Counted from the first letter of the stretch, positions 8,354-18,284 are shown. The stretch is 64,000 bases of DNA from Devosia marina (GCF_009758415.1 NZ_WQRF01000003.1:310001-374000); one strand, 5' to 3'. Numbers and translations are program-made. The notes: generated by a model not told the origin, from the sequence alone.

Positions 8354-10327
8354 ATGACGAACACAGCCCAGCAAAACGATTTGGCCAATGCGATCCGGTC
8401 GCTCAGCATGGACGCAGTCGAAAAAGCCAATTCCGGCCATCCCGGCCTGCCCATGGGCTGCGCCGACATTGCCACAGTGCTCTTTACCAAGGTGATGAAG
8501 TTCGATCCCGCTGACAGCAAATGGGCTGACCGCGACCGCTTCGTTCTCTCGGCCGGTCACGGCTCGATGCTGCTCTATTCCGCGCTCTATTTGCTCGGTT
8601 ACGAAGATATGACCATCGAGGAAGTGAAGAACTTCCGCCAACTCGGCTCCAAAACCGCCGGGCACCCGGAATATGGTTTTGCTGAAGGCATCGAAACCAC
8701 CACTGGCCCGCTGGGTCAGGGCATTGGCAACGCCGTGGGCATGGCTATCGCTGAAGCCAAGCTGGCCGCTGAGTTCGGCGCTGACATTGTTGATCACTAT
8801 ACCTGGTGCCTGGCGGGCGACGGTTGCCTCATGGAAGGCATTTCACAGGAAGCCATTGCGCTGGCCGGCCACCTCAAGCTGAACAAGCTGGTGGTGATCT
8901 GGGACAACAACAACATCACCATCGATGGCGCTGTGTCCAACGCCGACAGCACCGACCAGGTCGCCCGCTTCCAGGCATCGGGCTGGAATACCATCGAGAT
9001 CGACGGGCACGATCAGGCCGCTATCGAAAAAGCCCTGCTCGACGCCAAGAAATCCGACAAGCCGACCATGATCGCCGCCAAGACCACCATTGGTTTCGGC
9101 GCCCCGAAAAAGGCAGGCACCAATAAGGTCCACGGCTCGCCGCTTGGCGCTGAGGAACTGGCCGGCGCCAAAGAGGCGCTGGGCATCACCTATCCGGCGT
9201 TCGAAGTGCCCGCCGAAACACTCGAAGCCTGGCGCGCCGCCGGCCGCCGCTCGCAGAATGTGCGCGGTGAATGGCTGTCCCGTCTGGGCGCCTCGGCCCA
9301 CAAGGCCGAATTCGAGCGCCGCATGGCCGGTCAACTGCCCGCCGGTTTTGCCGACGCGATGAACGACTACAAGCGGCAGCTCAGCACCGACAAGCCCAAG
9401 GTCGCCAGCCGCAAGGCCAGCCAGATGGCGCTCGAAATCATCAACGCCATTGTGCCCGAAACCCAGGGCGGCTCGGCCGATCTCACCGGCTCGAACCTGA
9501 CCAATACCAAGGAAACCCTGCCCTTCCAGGCCGACAATTATTCCGGCCGCTACATGATGTACGGCATTCGCGAACACGCCATGGCCGCGGCCATGAACGG
9601 TATCGCGCTGCATGGCGGCCTGATCCCCTATGGCGGCACTTTCATGTGCTTTACCGATTATGCCCGCCCCGCCATCCGCCTCTCGGCCCTCATGCACCAG
9701 CGCGTCGTCTATGTGATGACCCATGACTCGATTGGCCTGGGCGAAGACGGACCCACCCACCAGCCGGTCGAGCACATGTCCGCCATGCGCGCCATCCCCA
9801 ACCTGCTGGTGTTCCGCCCGGCCGACGCCGTGGAAACCGCCGAATGCTGGCAGTTGGCGCTGGAAGCCGACAGCATGCCGTCCATTCTCGCGCTTTCGCG
9901 GCAGAACCTGCCGACCGTGCGCACCGAACACACCGCCGAAAACCTCTCGGCCAAGGGCGCCTATACCCTGGTTGGTCCGGCCGACGCCGATGCGGTGATC
10001 TTCGCCACCGGCTCGGAAGTGGCCATCGCCGTCGAAGCCCAGAAGGAGCTGACCGAGAAGGGGGTTTCGGCCCGCGTCGTATCGGTGCCCTCCATGGAGC
10101 TCTTCAATAAGCAGTCCGATGCCTACAAGGCTGAAGTACTCGGTTCGGCCAAGGTCCGTGTCGCGGTTGAAGCCGGCATCGAGATGAGCTGGAACAAGTT
10201 GCTCGGCGACAAGGGTAAATTCGTCGGCATGAACTCGTTCGGCGCTTCGGGCAAGATTGATGACCTTTATGCCCACTTCGGCATTACGTCCGATGCCGTT
10301 GTTGAAGCCGTCACCAGTCAGTTGTAA
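8354..10327 (+). CDS. tkt: transketolase
   Basis: A 657-residue thiamine-diphosphate enzyme of the pentose phosphate pathway that moves two-carbon units between ketoses and aldoses. The TPP-binding [13 protein letters not shown] segment, N-terminal [21 protein letters not shown] and the central [11 protein letters not shown] segment are intact; length is typical. It opens a carbon-metabolism stretch with gap 50 bp downstream in the same direction. The upstream 239 bp (8115-8353) is divergent promoter space shared with the zapA operon; no strong Shine-Dalgarno is seen before this ATG. Confidence 0.97.
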   Translation: MTNTAQQNDLANAIRSLSMDAVEKANSGHPGLPMGCADIATVLFTKVMKFDPADSKWADRDRFVLSAGHGSMLLYSALYLLGYEDMTIEEVKNFRQLGSKTAGHPEYGFAEGIETTTGPLGQGIGNAVGMAIAEAKLAAEFGADIVDHYTWCLAGDGCLMEGISQEAIALAGHLKLNKLVVIWDNNNITIDGAVSNADSTDQVARFQASGWNTIEIDGHDQAAIEKALLDAKKSDKPTMIAAKTTIGFGAPKKAGTNKVHGSPLGAEELAGAKEALGITYPAFEVPAETLEAWRAAGRRSQNVRGEWLSRLGASAHKAEFERRMAGQLPAGFADAMNDYKRQLSTDKPKVASRKASQMALEIINAIVPETQGGSADLTGSNLTNTKETLPFQADNYSGRYMMYGIREHAMAAAMNGIALHGGLIPYGGTFMCFTDYARPAIRLSALMHQRVVYVMTHDSIGLGEDGPTHQPVEHMSAMRAIPNLLVFRPADAVETAECWQLALEADSMPSILALSRQNLPTVRTEHTAENLSAKGAYTLVGPADADAVIFATGSEVAIAVEAQKELTEKGVSARVVSVPSMELFNKQSDAYKAEVLGSAKVRVAVEAGIEMSWNKLLGDKGKFVGMNSFGASGKIDDLYAHFGITSDAVVEAVTSQL

Positions 10328-10377
10328 GAGAGCCGCGCCTCCCTTTTCTCCTCCCCTCCCGCTAGGAGCACAAAAAC

Positions 10378-11385
10378 ATGGCAGTTCGCGTCGCCATCAA
10401 TGGATTTGGTCGTATCGGCCGCAATGTCCTTCGGGCCATCATCGAGTCGGGCCGCACCGACATCGAAGTGGTGGCCATCAACGATCTCGGCCCGGTCGAA
10501 ACCAATGCCCACCTGCTGCGCTTCGATAGCGTGCATGGCCGTTTCCCGCACAAGGTGACCGTCGACGGCGACACCATCGATGTCGGCCGCGGCCCCATCA
10601 AGGTCACCGCCGTCCGCGACCCTGCCGAACTGCCCCATGGTGACATGGGCGTCGACATCGCCCTCGAATGCACCGGCATTTTCACGTCCAAGGAAAAGGC
10701 CAGCGCGCACCTCAAGGCCGGCGCCAAGAAGGTGATCATCTCGGCGCCCGGCGACGGCGCCGACAAGACCATTGTCTATGGCATCAACCATGCGTCGCTG
10801 ACCAAGGACGACGTGGTGATCTCCAACGCCTCGTGCACCACCAATTGCCTGGCCCCACTGGCCTATGTGCTGCACAAGGAGTTCGGCATCGAAAAGGGAA
10901 TGATGACCACCATCCATTCCTATACCGGTGACCAGCCGACGCTCGACACCATGCATAAGGATCTCTATCGCGGCCGTGCAGCGGCCCTGAGCCAGATCCC
11001 CACCTCGACCGGCGCAGCCAAGGCCATCGGCCTGGTGCTCCCCGAACTCAAGGGCAAGCTCGACGGCGTCTCGATCCGCGTGCCGACCCCGAACGTCTCC
11101 TGCGTCGATTTCAAGTTCATCGCCAAGCGCGACGTGACCGCCGAGGAAATCAACGCCGCGGTCAAGAAATACGCCGATGGCGAACTCAAGGGCGTGCTCG
11201 GCTACACCGAATTCCCCAACGTCTCCATCGACTTCAACCACGATCCCCACTCCTCCACCATGGCGCTGGACCAGACCAAGGTGATGGACGGCAATTTCGT
11301 CTCGGTGCTGAGCTGGTATGACAATGAATGGGGCTTCTCCAACCGCATGGCCGATACTGCCGTGGCGCTGGGCAAGACCCTTTGA
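10378..11385 (+). CDS. gap: glyceraldehyde-3-phosphate dehydrogenase
   Basis: A 335-residue NAD-dependent enzyme of glycolysis and gluconeogenesis. The Rossmann NGFGRIGRN start, the acidic AINDL segment favouring NAD, and the catalytic SNASCTTNC with Cys153 are present, as is [13 protein letters not shown] near the C-terminus. TAGGAGCA precedes the ATG as a good ribosome site. It follows tkt by 50 bp and ends at a strong terminator, so tkt-gap probably form one unit. Confidence 0.97.
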   Translation: MAVRVAINGFGRIGRNVLRAIIESGRTDIEVVAINDLGPVETNAHLLRFDSVHGRFPHKVTVDGDTIDVGRGPIKVTAVRDPAELPHGDMGVDIALECTGIFTSKEKASAHLKAGAKKVIISAPGDGADKTIVYGINHASLTKDDVVISNASCTTNCLAPLAYVLHKEFGIEKGMMTTIHSYTGDQPTLDTMHKDLYRGRAAALSQIPTSTGAAKAIGLVLPELKGKLDGVSIRVPTPNVSCVDFKFIAKRDVTAEEINAAVKKYADGELKGVLGYTEFPNVSIDFNHDPHSSTMALDQTKVMDGNFVSVLSWYDNEWGFSNRMADTAVALGKTL

Positions 11386-11472
11386 ACCGTCCCGCAGGGC
11401 CATTCGCTCCGGTGGAGCGAGTGGAGGTGAGAAGGTCATGAGAGCTACGCTCGAATGGCGCAGATTGATCCC

Positions 11473-11502
11473 AAGGGCGTCCTGCGGGGCGCCCTTTTTT
11501 TT
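11473..11502 (+). terminator. Rho-independent terminator after gap
   Basis: AAGGGCG and GGCGCCCTT arms flank a short loop, followed by a run of eight T. It lies about 90 bp after the gap stop codon and is the strongest intrinsic terminator in this part of the window. Confidence 0.85.
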
Positions 11503-11525
11503 CTCCGGCTCGCCACCACCCGCGA

Positions 11526-11594
11526 TGTCATCCCGGCGAAGGCCGGGCCCATCCTGAGAACTCCGGACGGATGCCAACCTTCGCTGGGATGACA
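11526..11594. repeat. REP-like intergenic palindrome
   Basis: TGTCATCCCGGCGAAG at the left and CTTCGCTGGGATGACA at the right are complementary at all but one position across 69 bp. The GTCATCCCGGCGAAGGCCGGG type of palindrome is a widespread dispersed repeat in alphaproteobacterial intergenic DNA. No second full copy was found in this window. Confidence 0.75.
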
Positions 11595-11644
11595 GGCCTT
11601 GGCGATTAAGGCATTGTGATGCCGCCCGACTCCAGCCCGCGCAG

Positions 11645-12184
11645 GTGGCCGTTTTGACCCTCAACCGATCCATCCGCTGGCGCGGCCTTGACCTCGAAAC
11701 CATAGAGCATTGCCATATTATCGCCAATGGTCGCGATACGCGCATCCGCGGCACCATAATCGGCCCCGATTTCGGCCTGTTCTACCGCCTCAAGCTCGAC
11801 GAGAACGGCCATACCCGCACGGTCAAGATCGAGCGCACCGACGGGAAAACCCTCGAACTCTTCGCCGATGGCGCCGGCGCCTGGTCCGATGACCGGGCCG
11901 AACCCATCCCGGCCCTGCGCGGCTGCGTCGATGTCGATATCTGGCCCACCCCCTTCACCAATGCCCTGCCCATCTGGCGCAGCGACTGGGCGGACGACCA
12001 GCCCGTCTCCTTCGCCATGGCCTGGATCGACGCCACGGACTTTTCCTTCAAGCGCTCCGAGCAGATCTACACCCGCCTCGACGCCACCCATTTCCGCTAT
12101 CAGTCCGCCGATTTCGCGGCCGTGCTGGAGATCGATGCGGACGGCATCGTCACGGAATATCCCGGCCTCTTCACGCAAATCTGA
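11645..12184 (+). CDS. putative glycolipid-binding domain protein
   Basis: A 179-residue cytosolic-looking protein without signal peptide. The layout, with RWRGLDLETIEHC near the start, GRDTRIRGTIIG, a YRLKLDENG strand, and a C-terminal DATHFRYQSADFAAVLEIDADGIVTEYPGL, matches the glycolipid-binding family (PF06475), a beta-rich fold of little-known function. It lies after the gap terminator and REP palindrome. No operon partner is clear; the following small membrane gene is 64 bp away. Confidence 0.65.
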   Translation: MAVLTLNRSIRWRGLDLETIEHCHIIANGRDTRIRGTIIGPDFGLFYRLKLDENGHTRTVKIERTDGKTLELFADGAGAWSDDRAEPIPALRGCVDVDIWPTPFTNALPIWRSDWADDQPVSFAMAWIDATDFSFKRSEQIYTRLDATHFRYQSADFAAVLEIDADGIVTEYPGLFTQI

Positions 12185-12248
12185 TTTACGCTCCTGTCAC
12201 CAAATCGGCCTAATGGCAGATATTGTGTCGGCAACGGAGCAGTGAAAA

Positions 12249-12536
12249 ATGTTCCTTCTCACCAAGCGCATCTCGGCAACCCTGCCCCTGAGCTGGCTAT
12301 TGCTTGGCCTCATGCAGATGCCCTGGCTGATCCCGCTGCCCGCCGCGTTGATGCTGGGCTTTCTGACCTGGCGCCACCGCCGCATTCTCACCCAGGTCGG
12401 CTCCGCACCGCTCGCCAGCGACGGTTTTGCCAAGCATGTCATGGTCGACGATCTGCTGCGCCTGGGCGGTCAGGTGCTCGTCTCGCCCTTGCTCTACATG
12501 CTGGGTGCCAGCTTGCAGAAGGCCCTGGCCAGCTAG
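12249..12536 (+). CDS. small membrane protein of unknown function
   Basis: A 95-residue protein with a hydrophobic N-terminal region (about 10-42, containing one or two membrane helices), a basic WRHRR stretch, and a second hydrophobic region near 70-93. I do not recognise the family. It has a plausible AACGGAGCAG ribosome site before the ATG. It is followed at once by the structured RNA element described at 12546-12780. Confidence 0.6.
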   Translation: MFLLTKRISATLPLSWLLLGLMQMPWLIPLPAALMLGFLTWRHRRILTQVGSAPLASDGFAKHVMVDDLLRLGGQVLVSPLLYMLGASLQKALAS

Positions 12537-12545
12537 TCGACAGCA

Positions 12546-12780
12546 ACTTATCCACGGTCCCAAAACTTCCCGCATACTCCTTGTCATCTCTCCCGCGATG
12601 GGCGGACTGCAGCGAACAGTTGCGGGAGGAGCCGGTGAGACTGGATTCGCTCCAGGGCTCGCCTGCCAGTCGGGCCACCTTGCGACGAGCGATCAATAGG
12701 GGCCGCGACGGCAGGAGAAACCCGGTGTCCCGAGGCGGTTTCCGTCTCATTTTTACTTTCGAGACTGAGGCCGTCTCGGG
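12546..12780 (+). ncRNA. putative structured small RNA, family copy 1
   Basis: This 235-bp stretch matches, in reverse orientation, the intergenic element at 21288-21591. Shared blocks are a 5' segment ending TTCCCGCATACTC (12567-12579), a hairpin with CTCCCGC/GCGGGAG arms and a GGCGG-CTGCAGCGA-CAGT core (12588-12631), and a 3' block GAGAAACCCGG followed by an intrinsic terminator. The middle (12632-12712) is not conserved. Two copies with conserved stems and terminators, but a variable middle, fit a small-RNA family. It is not RNase P, tmRNA, SRP or 6S RNA by motif. It fills most of the 406-bp gap before pgk. Confidence 0.6.
12732..12754 (+). terminator. intrinsic terminator of small-RNA copy 1
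   Basis: GAGGCGG (12732-12738), loop TTT, CCGTCTC (12742-12748), then A and five T. An outer inverted repeat, CCCGAGGCGG at 12729 with CCGTCTCGGG at 12771, encloses it and could form a competing longer hairpin. Confidence 0.75.
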
Positions 12781-12942
12781 TCACGCCCTATTCGCACAAC
12801 CGGAAGTGGCGACACTGTCCGGCCACAAGCCGTGGCAGATTGCGCGCCTCTGCCCGGAATAGAAATTTTCTGTCCCCGCTTCCGCCAAACGTGTCACTCT
12901 GCTACCCACGGCCCGAAAAGAACTGACCGCGGAGGCAGCACG

Positions 12943-14145
12943 ATGAGCATCAGCTTCAAGACCCTCGACGAACTCGATCTGACGGGCAAGCGCGTGCTCC
13001 TGCGGGCCGACCTCAATGTGCCTGTCGCCGACGGCAAGGTCACCGATGCCACCCGCATCGAGCGCCTGGTGCCCACCATCCGCGAAATCGTCAAGAAGGA
13101 TGGCAAGGTCATCCTGCTGAGCCATTTCGGACGTCCCAAGGGCCAGGTGAACCCCGAATTCTCGCTCGAACAGGTTTGTTCGGCCGTCGCCGACCAGACC
13201 GGTCATCCGGTCGGCTTCGTTGCCACCGACTGGGTTGATGTCAGCGCTGCCCAGGCCGCTATCGACGAAGCGCCCGCCGGCTCGGTCATGGTCATGGAGA
13301 ACACCCGTTTCCATCCTGGCGAAGAAGCCAACGACGTCGAATTGGCCCAGCGCATGGCGAGCCTGGGGGACGTCTATGTCAACGACGCTTTCTCGGCCGC
13401 CCACCGCGCCCATGCCTCGACCGAAGCGCTGGCCCGCCTGCTGCCCGCCGCAGCGGGCCTTGCCATGCAGGCCGAGCTCGAAGCCCTGGAATCCGGCCTC
13501 GGCAAGCCCAAAAAACCCGTCGTCGCCATTGTCGGCGGCGCCAAGGTGTCCTCCAAGATCGACCTGCTCGAAAACCTCGTCACCAAGGTCGATGGCCTGG
13601 TCATCGGCGGCGGCATGGCCAACACATTCCTCTTTGCGCAAGGGTATGGCGTCGGCAAATCGCTCTGCGAAAAGGATCTGGCCGACACCGCCCGCCGCAT
13701 CATAGACAAGGCCGACAAGGCCAATTGCGCCATCATCCTGCCCATCGACGCGGTCGTCTCCTGGCACTTCAAGGCCAATTCGCCCACCCGCCTCTATGGC
13801 GTGGACGCAATCGACCCCGATGGCATGATCCTCGATATCGGCCCCTCCTCCATCGAGCGCATCAACGCCGCCATCGACGATGCCCATACGGTGGTCTGGA
13901 ATGGCCCGGTCGGAGCCTTCGAGATGGAGCCTTTCGATGCCGGCACCGTGGCCATCGCCAAGCACGTCGCCAAGCGCACGCATGACGACCTGCTGGTTTC
14001 CGTGGCGGGCGGCGGCGACACCGTCGGCGCTCTCGCCCATGCCGGGGTCAAGGACAAGCTCAGCTATGTCTCGACCGCCGGCGGCGCCTTCCTTGAGTGG
14101 ATGGAAGGCAAGCCCTTGCCGGGCGTCGAAGCCCTCAAGAAGTAA
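12943..14145 (+). CDS. pgk: phosphoglycerate kinase
   Basis: A 400-residue glycolytic kinase that transfers phosphate between 1,3-bisphosphoglycerate and [31 protein letters not shown] is the family N-terminus, so the internal ATG at 12943 (with CGGAGG upstream) is preferred to an extended frame starting 111 bp earlier. The [13 protein letters not shown] and nucleotide-binding GGGDTVGAL motifs are intact. It lies in the same direction as gap but is separated from it by two small genes and the RNA element, so it probably has its own promoter. Confidence 0.97.
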   Translation: MSISFKTLDELDLTGKRVLLRADLNVPVADGKVTDATRIERLVPTIREIVKKDGKVILLSHFGRPKGQVNPEFSLEQVCSAVADQTGHPVGFVATDWVDVSAAQAAIDEAPAGSVMVMENTRFHPGEEANDVELAQRMASLGDVYVNDAFSAAHRAHASTEALARLLPAAAGLAMQAELEALESGLGKPKKPVVAIVGGAKVSSKIDLLENLVTKVDGLVIGGGMANTFLFAQGYGVGKSLCEKDLADTARRIIDKADKANCAIILPIDAVVSWHFKANSPTRLYGVDAIDPDGMILDIGPSSIERINAAIDDAHTVVWNGPVGAFEMEPFDAGTVAIAKHVAKRTHDDLLVSVAGGGDTVGALAHAGVKDKLSYVSTAGGAFLEWMEGKPLPGVEALKK

Positions 14146-14149
14146 ACAA

Positions 14150-14180
14150 AAAGGCCGGGTCGCCCCGGCCTTTGGTTTTT
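14150..14180. terminator. terminator between pgk and aldo/keto reductase
   Basis: AAAGGCCGGG (14150-14159) and CCCGGCCTTT (14164-14173) pair perfectly and are followed by GGTTTTT. The symmetric A and T flanks mean it can serve both convergent genes. Confidence 0.85.
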
Positions 14181-15011
14181 CTAGAACGTCGCCGACATCG
14201 GGTCCGACCCAATCCGCCCGTCGGCACTGTCCAGCCCGGCGATCGCCGCCTTGTCTTCCTCGCTGAGGGTAAAGTCGAACACCTCGAAATTCTCGACGAT
14301 ACGGCTGGGGGTCACCGATTTGGGGATCACCACCAGACCCAGATCCAGATGCCAGCGGATGATCACCTGGGCCGGGCTCTTGCCATGCCGCTTGGCGATC
14401 TCGCCGATCACCGGATCGGCCAGCACATTGCCTTGCCCCAGTGGGCTCCAGCTTTCCGTCACCACGCCCAGGCCAGCATGCTTGTCGCGCATCGCCTGCT
14501 GCTGGAAGTGCGGATGGAGCTGGATCTGATTGATTGCCGGGGTCACCCCGGTTTCCCGGATCAGATCGTCGATATAGGTGCCCTCAAAGTTCGACACGCC
14601 AATGGACTTCGCCTTGCCCTCTTCGCGCAACCGGATCAGCGCCTTCCAGGTCTCGATATATTTGCCACGAAAAGCTGACGGCCAGTGGATCAGATAGAGA
14701 TCGACATAGTCGGTCCCCAGGCGTTTGAGGCTCGCATCCATGGCCCTGAGGGTTTCATCAAAACCCTGATCGTCATTCCAAACCTTGGTGGTCAGAAAGA
14801 TATCCCCACGGTCTATGCCGGAGGCTACAATGCCCTTACCGACGCCTTCCTCGTTTTTATAGACAGCAGCGGTGTCGATATGCCGGTAGCCGGTCTTGAG
14901 CGCGGTGCTCACGGCCTCGACCGCCACATCGTCCGGGGTCTGCCAGACGCCCAGGCCCAGTTGCGGGATCGAACGGCCGTCATTGAAGCTCACGTGCGGT
15001 TGCGTGCTCAT
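14181..15011 (-). CDS. aldo/keto reductase (2,5-didehydrogluconate reductase type)
   Basis: A 276-residue NADPH-dependent carbonyl reductase with the (beta/alpha)8 AKR fold. The catalytic tetrad is visible as Asp46 and Tyr51 in HIDTAAVYKNEEGVG, Lys76 in TTKVW and His109 in LIHWP. The C-terminal PKSVTPSRIVENFEVFDF segment is the cofactor-binding signature. Similarity to the DkgA/YvgN group is evident, but the physiological substrate is not. It is transcribed alone toward pgk. Confidence 0.92.
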   Translation of the reverse strand: MSTQPHVSFNDGRSIPQLGLGVWQTPDDVAVEAVSTALKTGYRHIDTAAVYKNEEGVGKGIVASGIDRGDIFLTTKVWNDDQGFDETLRAMDASLKRLGTDYVDLYLIHWPSAFRGKYIETWKALIRLREEGKAKSIGVSNFEGTYIDDLIRETGVTPAINQIQLHPHFQQQAMRDKHAGLGVVTESWSPLGQGNVLADPVIGEIAKRHGKSPAQVIIRWHLDLGLVVIPKSVTPSRIVENFEVFDFTLSEEDKAAIAGLDSADGRIGSDPMSATF

Positions 15012-15228
15012 CTTTTTATCCTGACTTTGTGTGATTGTTGGCGCCAGGGACGCCTTGGAAATATCGCCAATTTACGATGGAAAGACGAAATCGCCAACCC
15101 CCGGAACAGGTTCCATCCGCACCTACCATACAAGATAATCCTTTCGTCTCATATCCGGAGGTCTAATCGAATCCCGGCCAACGAAAGTCTAATCTTGCAG
15201 CCAGTTCACATCCGAGGTTCCTACCGCC

Positions 15229-16257
15229 ATGACCAAGTCGCTCAATGCCATTGCCCAGAAATTAATGACCCCCGGCATGGGCATCCTGGCTGCCGATGAG
15301 TCCGAAGGCACCATCGGCAAGCGCTTCGACAAGATCAACCTGCCCAATACGTTGGAACTGCGCCGCGACTACCGCGAAATGCTGTTCGGCGCCTCCGAGG
15401 CGATGAAGTCCTATATCTCCGGCGTCATCCTGACCGAGGAAACCCTCAAGCAGGAAGCCGCCGACGGCACTCCCTTCCGCGCCATCCTCGCCGATGCCGA
15501 CGTCGTTCCCGGCATCAAGGTTGATCGCGGCGCCTTCCCCATGCCGGGCGAGGGCGGCGAAAAGATCACCGAAGGTCTCGATGGCCTGCGTCAGCGCCTG
15601 GCTCATTATGCCGAGCTGGGGGCCGGTTTTGCCAAATGGCGCGCGGTCATAACCATCAATGACATCGCCCCCACCCGCAACAATATCCGCGCCAATGCTC
15701 ATGTATTGGCCCGCTATGCCATGCTCTGCCAGGAGGCCGGCATCGTCCCGATCGTCGAGCCCGAAGTGGTCGGCGATGGCGAGCCGGGCAACCACTCCTT
15801 GGAGCGCTGCGCCACAGTCACCGGCGACGTGCTGGAAAATGTCTTCAAGGAGCTGCGCCTCGCCGGTGTCGATCTGGCCGGTATGCTGCTCAAGCCCAAC
15901 ATGATCCTGCCCGGCATCAATTCGCGCGAGCGTCCCAGCGTCGAAGAGGTCGCCCGCCGCACCGTTGACGTGCTCAAGGAACACGTTCCCGCCGCCGTCC
16001 CCGGCATCGCCTTCCTTTCCGGTGGCCAGACCGATGAAGAAGCCACCGCGCATCTCTCGGCCATGAACCGCATCGCAGGCAAACCCTGGCCGATGACCTT
16101 CTCCTATGGCCGGGCCCTGCAGAACGTCGCCTTGCGCACCTGGGCCGGCCGTCGCGAGAATTTTCAGGCCGCACGTCAGGCCTTCACCCACCGGGCTCAC
16201 ATGAATTCCCTCGCTGCCACTGGCGAATGGACCAACGATCTGGACCGGGCTGCATAG
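15229..16257 (+). CDS. fba: class I fructose-bisphosphate aldolase
   Basis: A 342-residue Schiff-base aldolase that splits fructose 1,6-bisphosphate into triose phosphates. LAADESEGTIGKRF near the N-terminus and Lys222 in MLLKPNMILPG (the Schiff-base lysine) mark class I, metal-independent enzymes of the eukaryotic-like type. C-terminal FSYGRALQ is also present. It completes the tkt, gap, pgk, fba group, though it is separated from pgk by the oppositely oriented reductase. A strong terminator follows at 16295. Confidence 0.96.
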   Translation: MTKSLNAIAQKLMTPGMGILAADESEGTIGKRFDKINLPNTLELRRDYREMLFGASEAMKSYISGVILTEETLKQEAADGTPFRAILADADVVPGIKVDRGAFPMPGEGGEKITEGLDGLRQRLAHYAELGAGFAKWRAVITINDIAPTRNNIRANAHVLARYAMLCQEAGIVPIVEPEVVGDGEPGNHSLERCATVTGDVLENVFKELRLAGVDLAGMLLKPNMILPGINSRERPSVEEVARRTVDVLKEHVPAAVPGIAFLSGGQTDEEATAHLSAMNRIAGKPWPMTFSYGRALQNVALRTWAGRRENFQAARQAFTHRAHMNSLAATGEWTNDLDRAA

Positions 16258-16294
16258 CCCCGTCCTGTTTTCCCGCGGACCCAACGTCGCGGCT

Positions 16295-16331
16295 GGCGCG
16301 CACTTCCCTCCCGGGGTGCGCGCCCTTTTTA
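16295..16331 (+). terminator. Rho-independent terminator after fba
   Basis: GGCGCGCAC (16295-16303) pairs perfectly with GTGCGCGCC (16316-16324), followed by CTTTTTAT. Confidence 0.88.
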
Positions 16332-16440
16332 TCCCCGGTCGAGCGCCATTGCCTATGATGGGGTCAATCCCGTATTGAGGCATGTCCCTTTATTGCCAAA
16401 ATGGCAGCCTAGGGACCACGCCGCGAATATCGGGAACATC

Positions 16441-17046
16441 ATGGCTCCGCAGCTCTATCTCATCACACCGGAAAATCCGCAGCTTGAGCAGTTTCCGCGC
16501 CAGCTCATGGGCGTCCTGTCCGGCCCGGAAATCGCGGCCCTTCTGGTGCGGCGCGCTGCCCTGGACGATGCCGGATACACCGCCCTTGCCGAGCGCGTCA
16601 TCCAGATCGGCCAGGCCGCCGGCGCCGCCGTCCTGCTTGAGGATGACGCCGAACTGGCAAGGCGTCTCGGCGCCGATGGCGTGCATGTCACCAGCGGTGG
16701 CACCAAGGCCATCCGCGAAGCCATCGCGCTGCTCAAGCCGGAGGGTATAGTTGGGGTCGGCAACATCCGCTCGCGCCACGACGCCATGAGCTTTGGTGAA
16801 CTCGACGTCGACTATGTGATGTTCGGCCCGCTGGGCGGCGCGACGGACCCCGCCGCGGCCGAGCTGGCCACGTGGTGGGCCGAGACTTTCGAAGTCCCGG
16901 CCATTCATTCCGACCCGCACCTCCAGACTGCATCCCTCGACCAGACCGGCTCCGAGTTTATCGCCCTGTCCGATTGCATCTGGTCGGCCAGCGACCCGGC
17001 TGCTGCGCTCAGCGCCTTCGAAAAGGCCGCCAGGGCAGACGCATGA
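16441..17046 (+). CDS. ThiE/TenI-fold protein, likely not a true thiamine phosphate synthase
   Basis: A 201-residue TIM-barrel protein of the TMP-TENI superfamily; GADGVHVTSGG, IVGVGNIRSRHDAMSFGE and DYVMFGPLGG correspond to ThiE segments. However the QxRxK substrate motif is replaced by LLVRRAALDD, the NDxxDLA segment reads LEDDAELA, and HxGQ after GVH is missing. Known catalytic positions therefore appear lost. The start at MAPQLYLITPENP is chosen by fold; an extended frame begins at 16375. Its stop overlaps the start of the Sel1-repeat gene by ATGA. Confidence 0.7.
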   Translation: MAPQLYLITPENPQLEQFPRQLMGVLSGPEIAALLVRRAALDDAGYTALAERVIQIGQAAGAAVLLEDDAELARRLGADGVHVTSGGTKAIREAIALLKPEGIVGVGNIRSRHDAMSFGELDVDYVMFGPLGGATDPAAAELATWWAETFEVPAIHSDPHLQTASLDQTGSEFIALSDCIWSASDPAAALSAFEKAARADA

Positions 17047-18152
17047 AGAACGCGCGTCTCCTGCCTGCATTGGCGTTTGCCGGCATGGCCCTGCCTGCAC
17101 TGGCGCAGGGCAATGTGGCCGACCAGATCAACGATTCCGTCTTCGGCCCCCGCGCGCCAACAGACTACGCCTATGGCGCCTATCAGCGCGGCTATTTCCT
17201 GACCGCACTAGAGCTGGCCCTGCCACGCGCAGAACAGGGTGATGCCGCGGCCCAGACCCTCATCGCCGAAATCTATGCCCGTGGCCTGGGCGTGGCGCAG
17301 AATGCCGAGCGCGCCGCGGGCTGGTATCAGCTCGCCTCCAATAATGGCGACCGACTGGCCACGTTTGAACTGGGCATGCTGTATCAGGATGGAGTTGGCG
17401 TCCCCCGCAACCGGCAACGCGCCGCCGAGCTGTTCACGGCTTCAGCCGAGGCAGGCTACATTCCAGCCAAGTACAATCTGGCTCTACTCCACGTCGAAGG
17501 CGTTTATGCCGATCCGAACCTGACCCGGGCGGCCGAGCTGATGAAGGAGGCGGCCGACGCCGAACTGCCCGAAGCCCTCTATGATTATGGCGCCATGCTG
17601 CTCGAAGGCGCTGGCCTTGTCCCCGATATCGAGCAGGGCGCCGACTATATCCGTCGCGCTGCCGAAGCAGGCCTTGCCGACGCGCAGGTCGACTATGCAA
17701 CCCTGCTCTATCTCGGCCAGGGCGTCGAGCGGGACATTGAAGCCGCGGCCTCCTGGTATGGCGTCGCCGCCGGACAGGGCAATGTCGTGGCCCAGAACCG
17801 CTATGCCAAGCTTCTCGCCGTAGGCGAAGGTGTCACCCTTGATCTTGAAGAAGCAGCTATGTGGCGCGCGCTGGCCCGTCGGCAAGGCCTCACCGATCCC
17901 GACCTCGATCGCCTGCTGGTTTCGATCCCCGCCGAGGCTCTCGAACGCGCCGAGGAACGCGCCCGCTTCTGGCCATCTACCCCGCCCAGCATAGAAACAA
18001 TTGCCACTGTTCCGACCGTCGTGGGACCCGTGCTGCCCAGCCCGACCGACGCAGACAACGCGCCCACCCAGGTGGTCGATCCCAATCCGGCATCCGAGGA
18101 TGCACCCGAAACCGAAAACACTGGCGAGAGCGTGGAAACGCAAGACCCTTGA
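17043..18152 (+). CDS. secreted Sel1/TPR-like repeat protein
   Basis: A 369-residue protein with a signal peptide (MKNARLLPALAFAGMALPALAQ, cleavage after ALA) and about seven Sel1-like repeats between residues 45 and 300, recognised by recurring AxxxYARGLGVAQNAERAAGWYQLAS-like units. The last 60 residues are low-complexity and rich in P, T, D and E. Such periplasmic repeat proteins act as scaffolds, but no partner is evident. Translation is coupled to the preceding ThiE-like gene by ATGA overlap. Confidence 0.85.
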   Translation: MKNARLLPALAFAGMALPALAQGNVADQINDSVFGPRAPTDYAYGAYQRGYFLTALELALPRAEQGDAAAQTLIAEIYARGLGVAQNAERAAGWYQLASNNGDRLATFELGMLYQDGVGVPRNRQRAAELFTASAEAGYIPAKYNLALLHVEGVYADPNLTRAAELMKEAADAELPEALYDYGAMLLEGAGLVPDIEQGADYIRRAAEAGLADAQVDYATLLYLGQGVERDIEAAASWYGVAAGQGNVVAQNRYAKLLAVGEGVTLDLEEAAMWRALARRQGLTDPDLDRLLVSIPAEALERAEERARFWPSTPPSIETIATVPTVVGPVLPSPTDADNAPTQVVDPNPASEDAPETENTGESVETQDP

Positions 18153-18284
18153 ACCAGCGCCGGTTCTGGGGCAATAAGCGCGCCACACTTCAATCCAGCG
18201 GCGGGGCCCTTCTCCCCTTGACCGGCCGGCAGACCGATCTGCCCGCCCCGGTTAAACCGCATGAGCTAGCGAGCAGTTTACGTC

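Noticed and set aside
8843..10276. 477-codon minus-strand frame
   Set aside because: Exact shadow of transketolase; no independent start or family similarity.
12548..12556. DnaA box and replication origin
   Set aside because: TTATCCACG is one base from the DnaA box, but it is single, not conserved in copy 2, and no AT-rich unwinding region or origin gene lies nearby.
12546..12780. RNase P, tmRNA or SRP RNA
   Set aside because: None of their invariant motifs (for example GAGGAAAGTCC, tag-peptide reading frame, GGAAGGGAGCAGCC-type loop) is present, and the element occurs twice.
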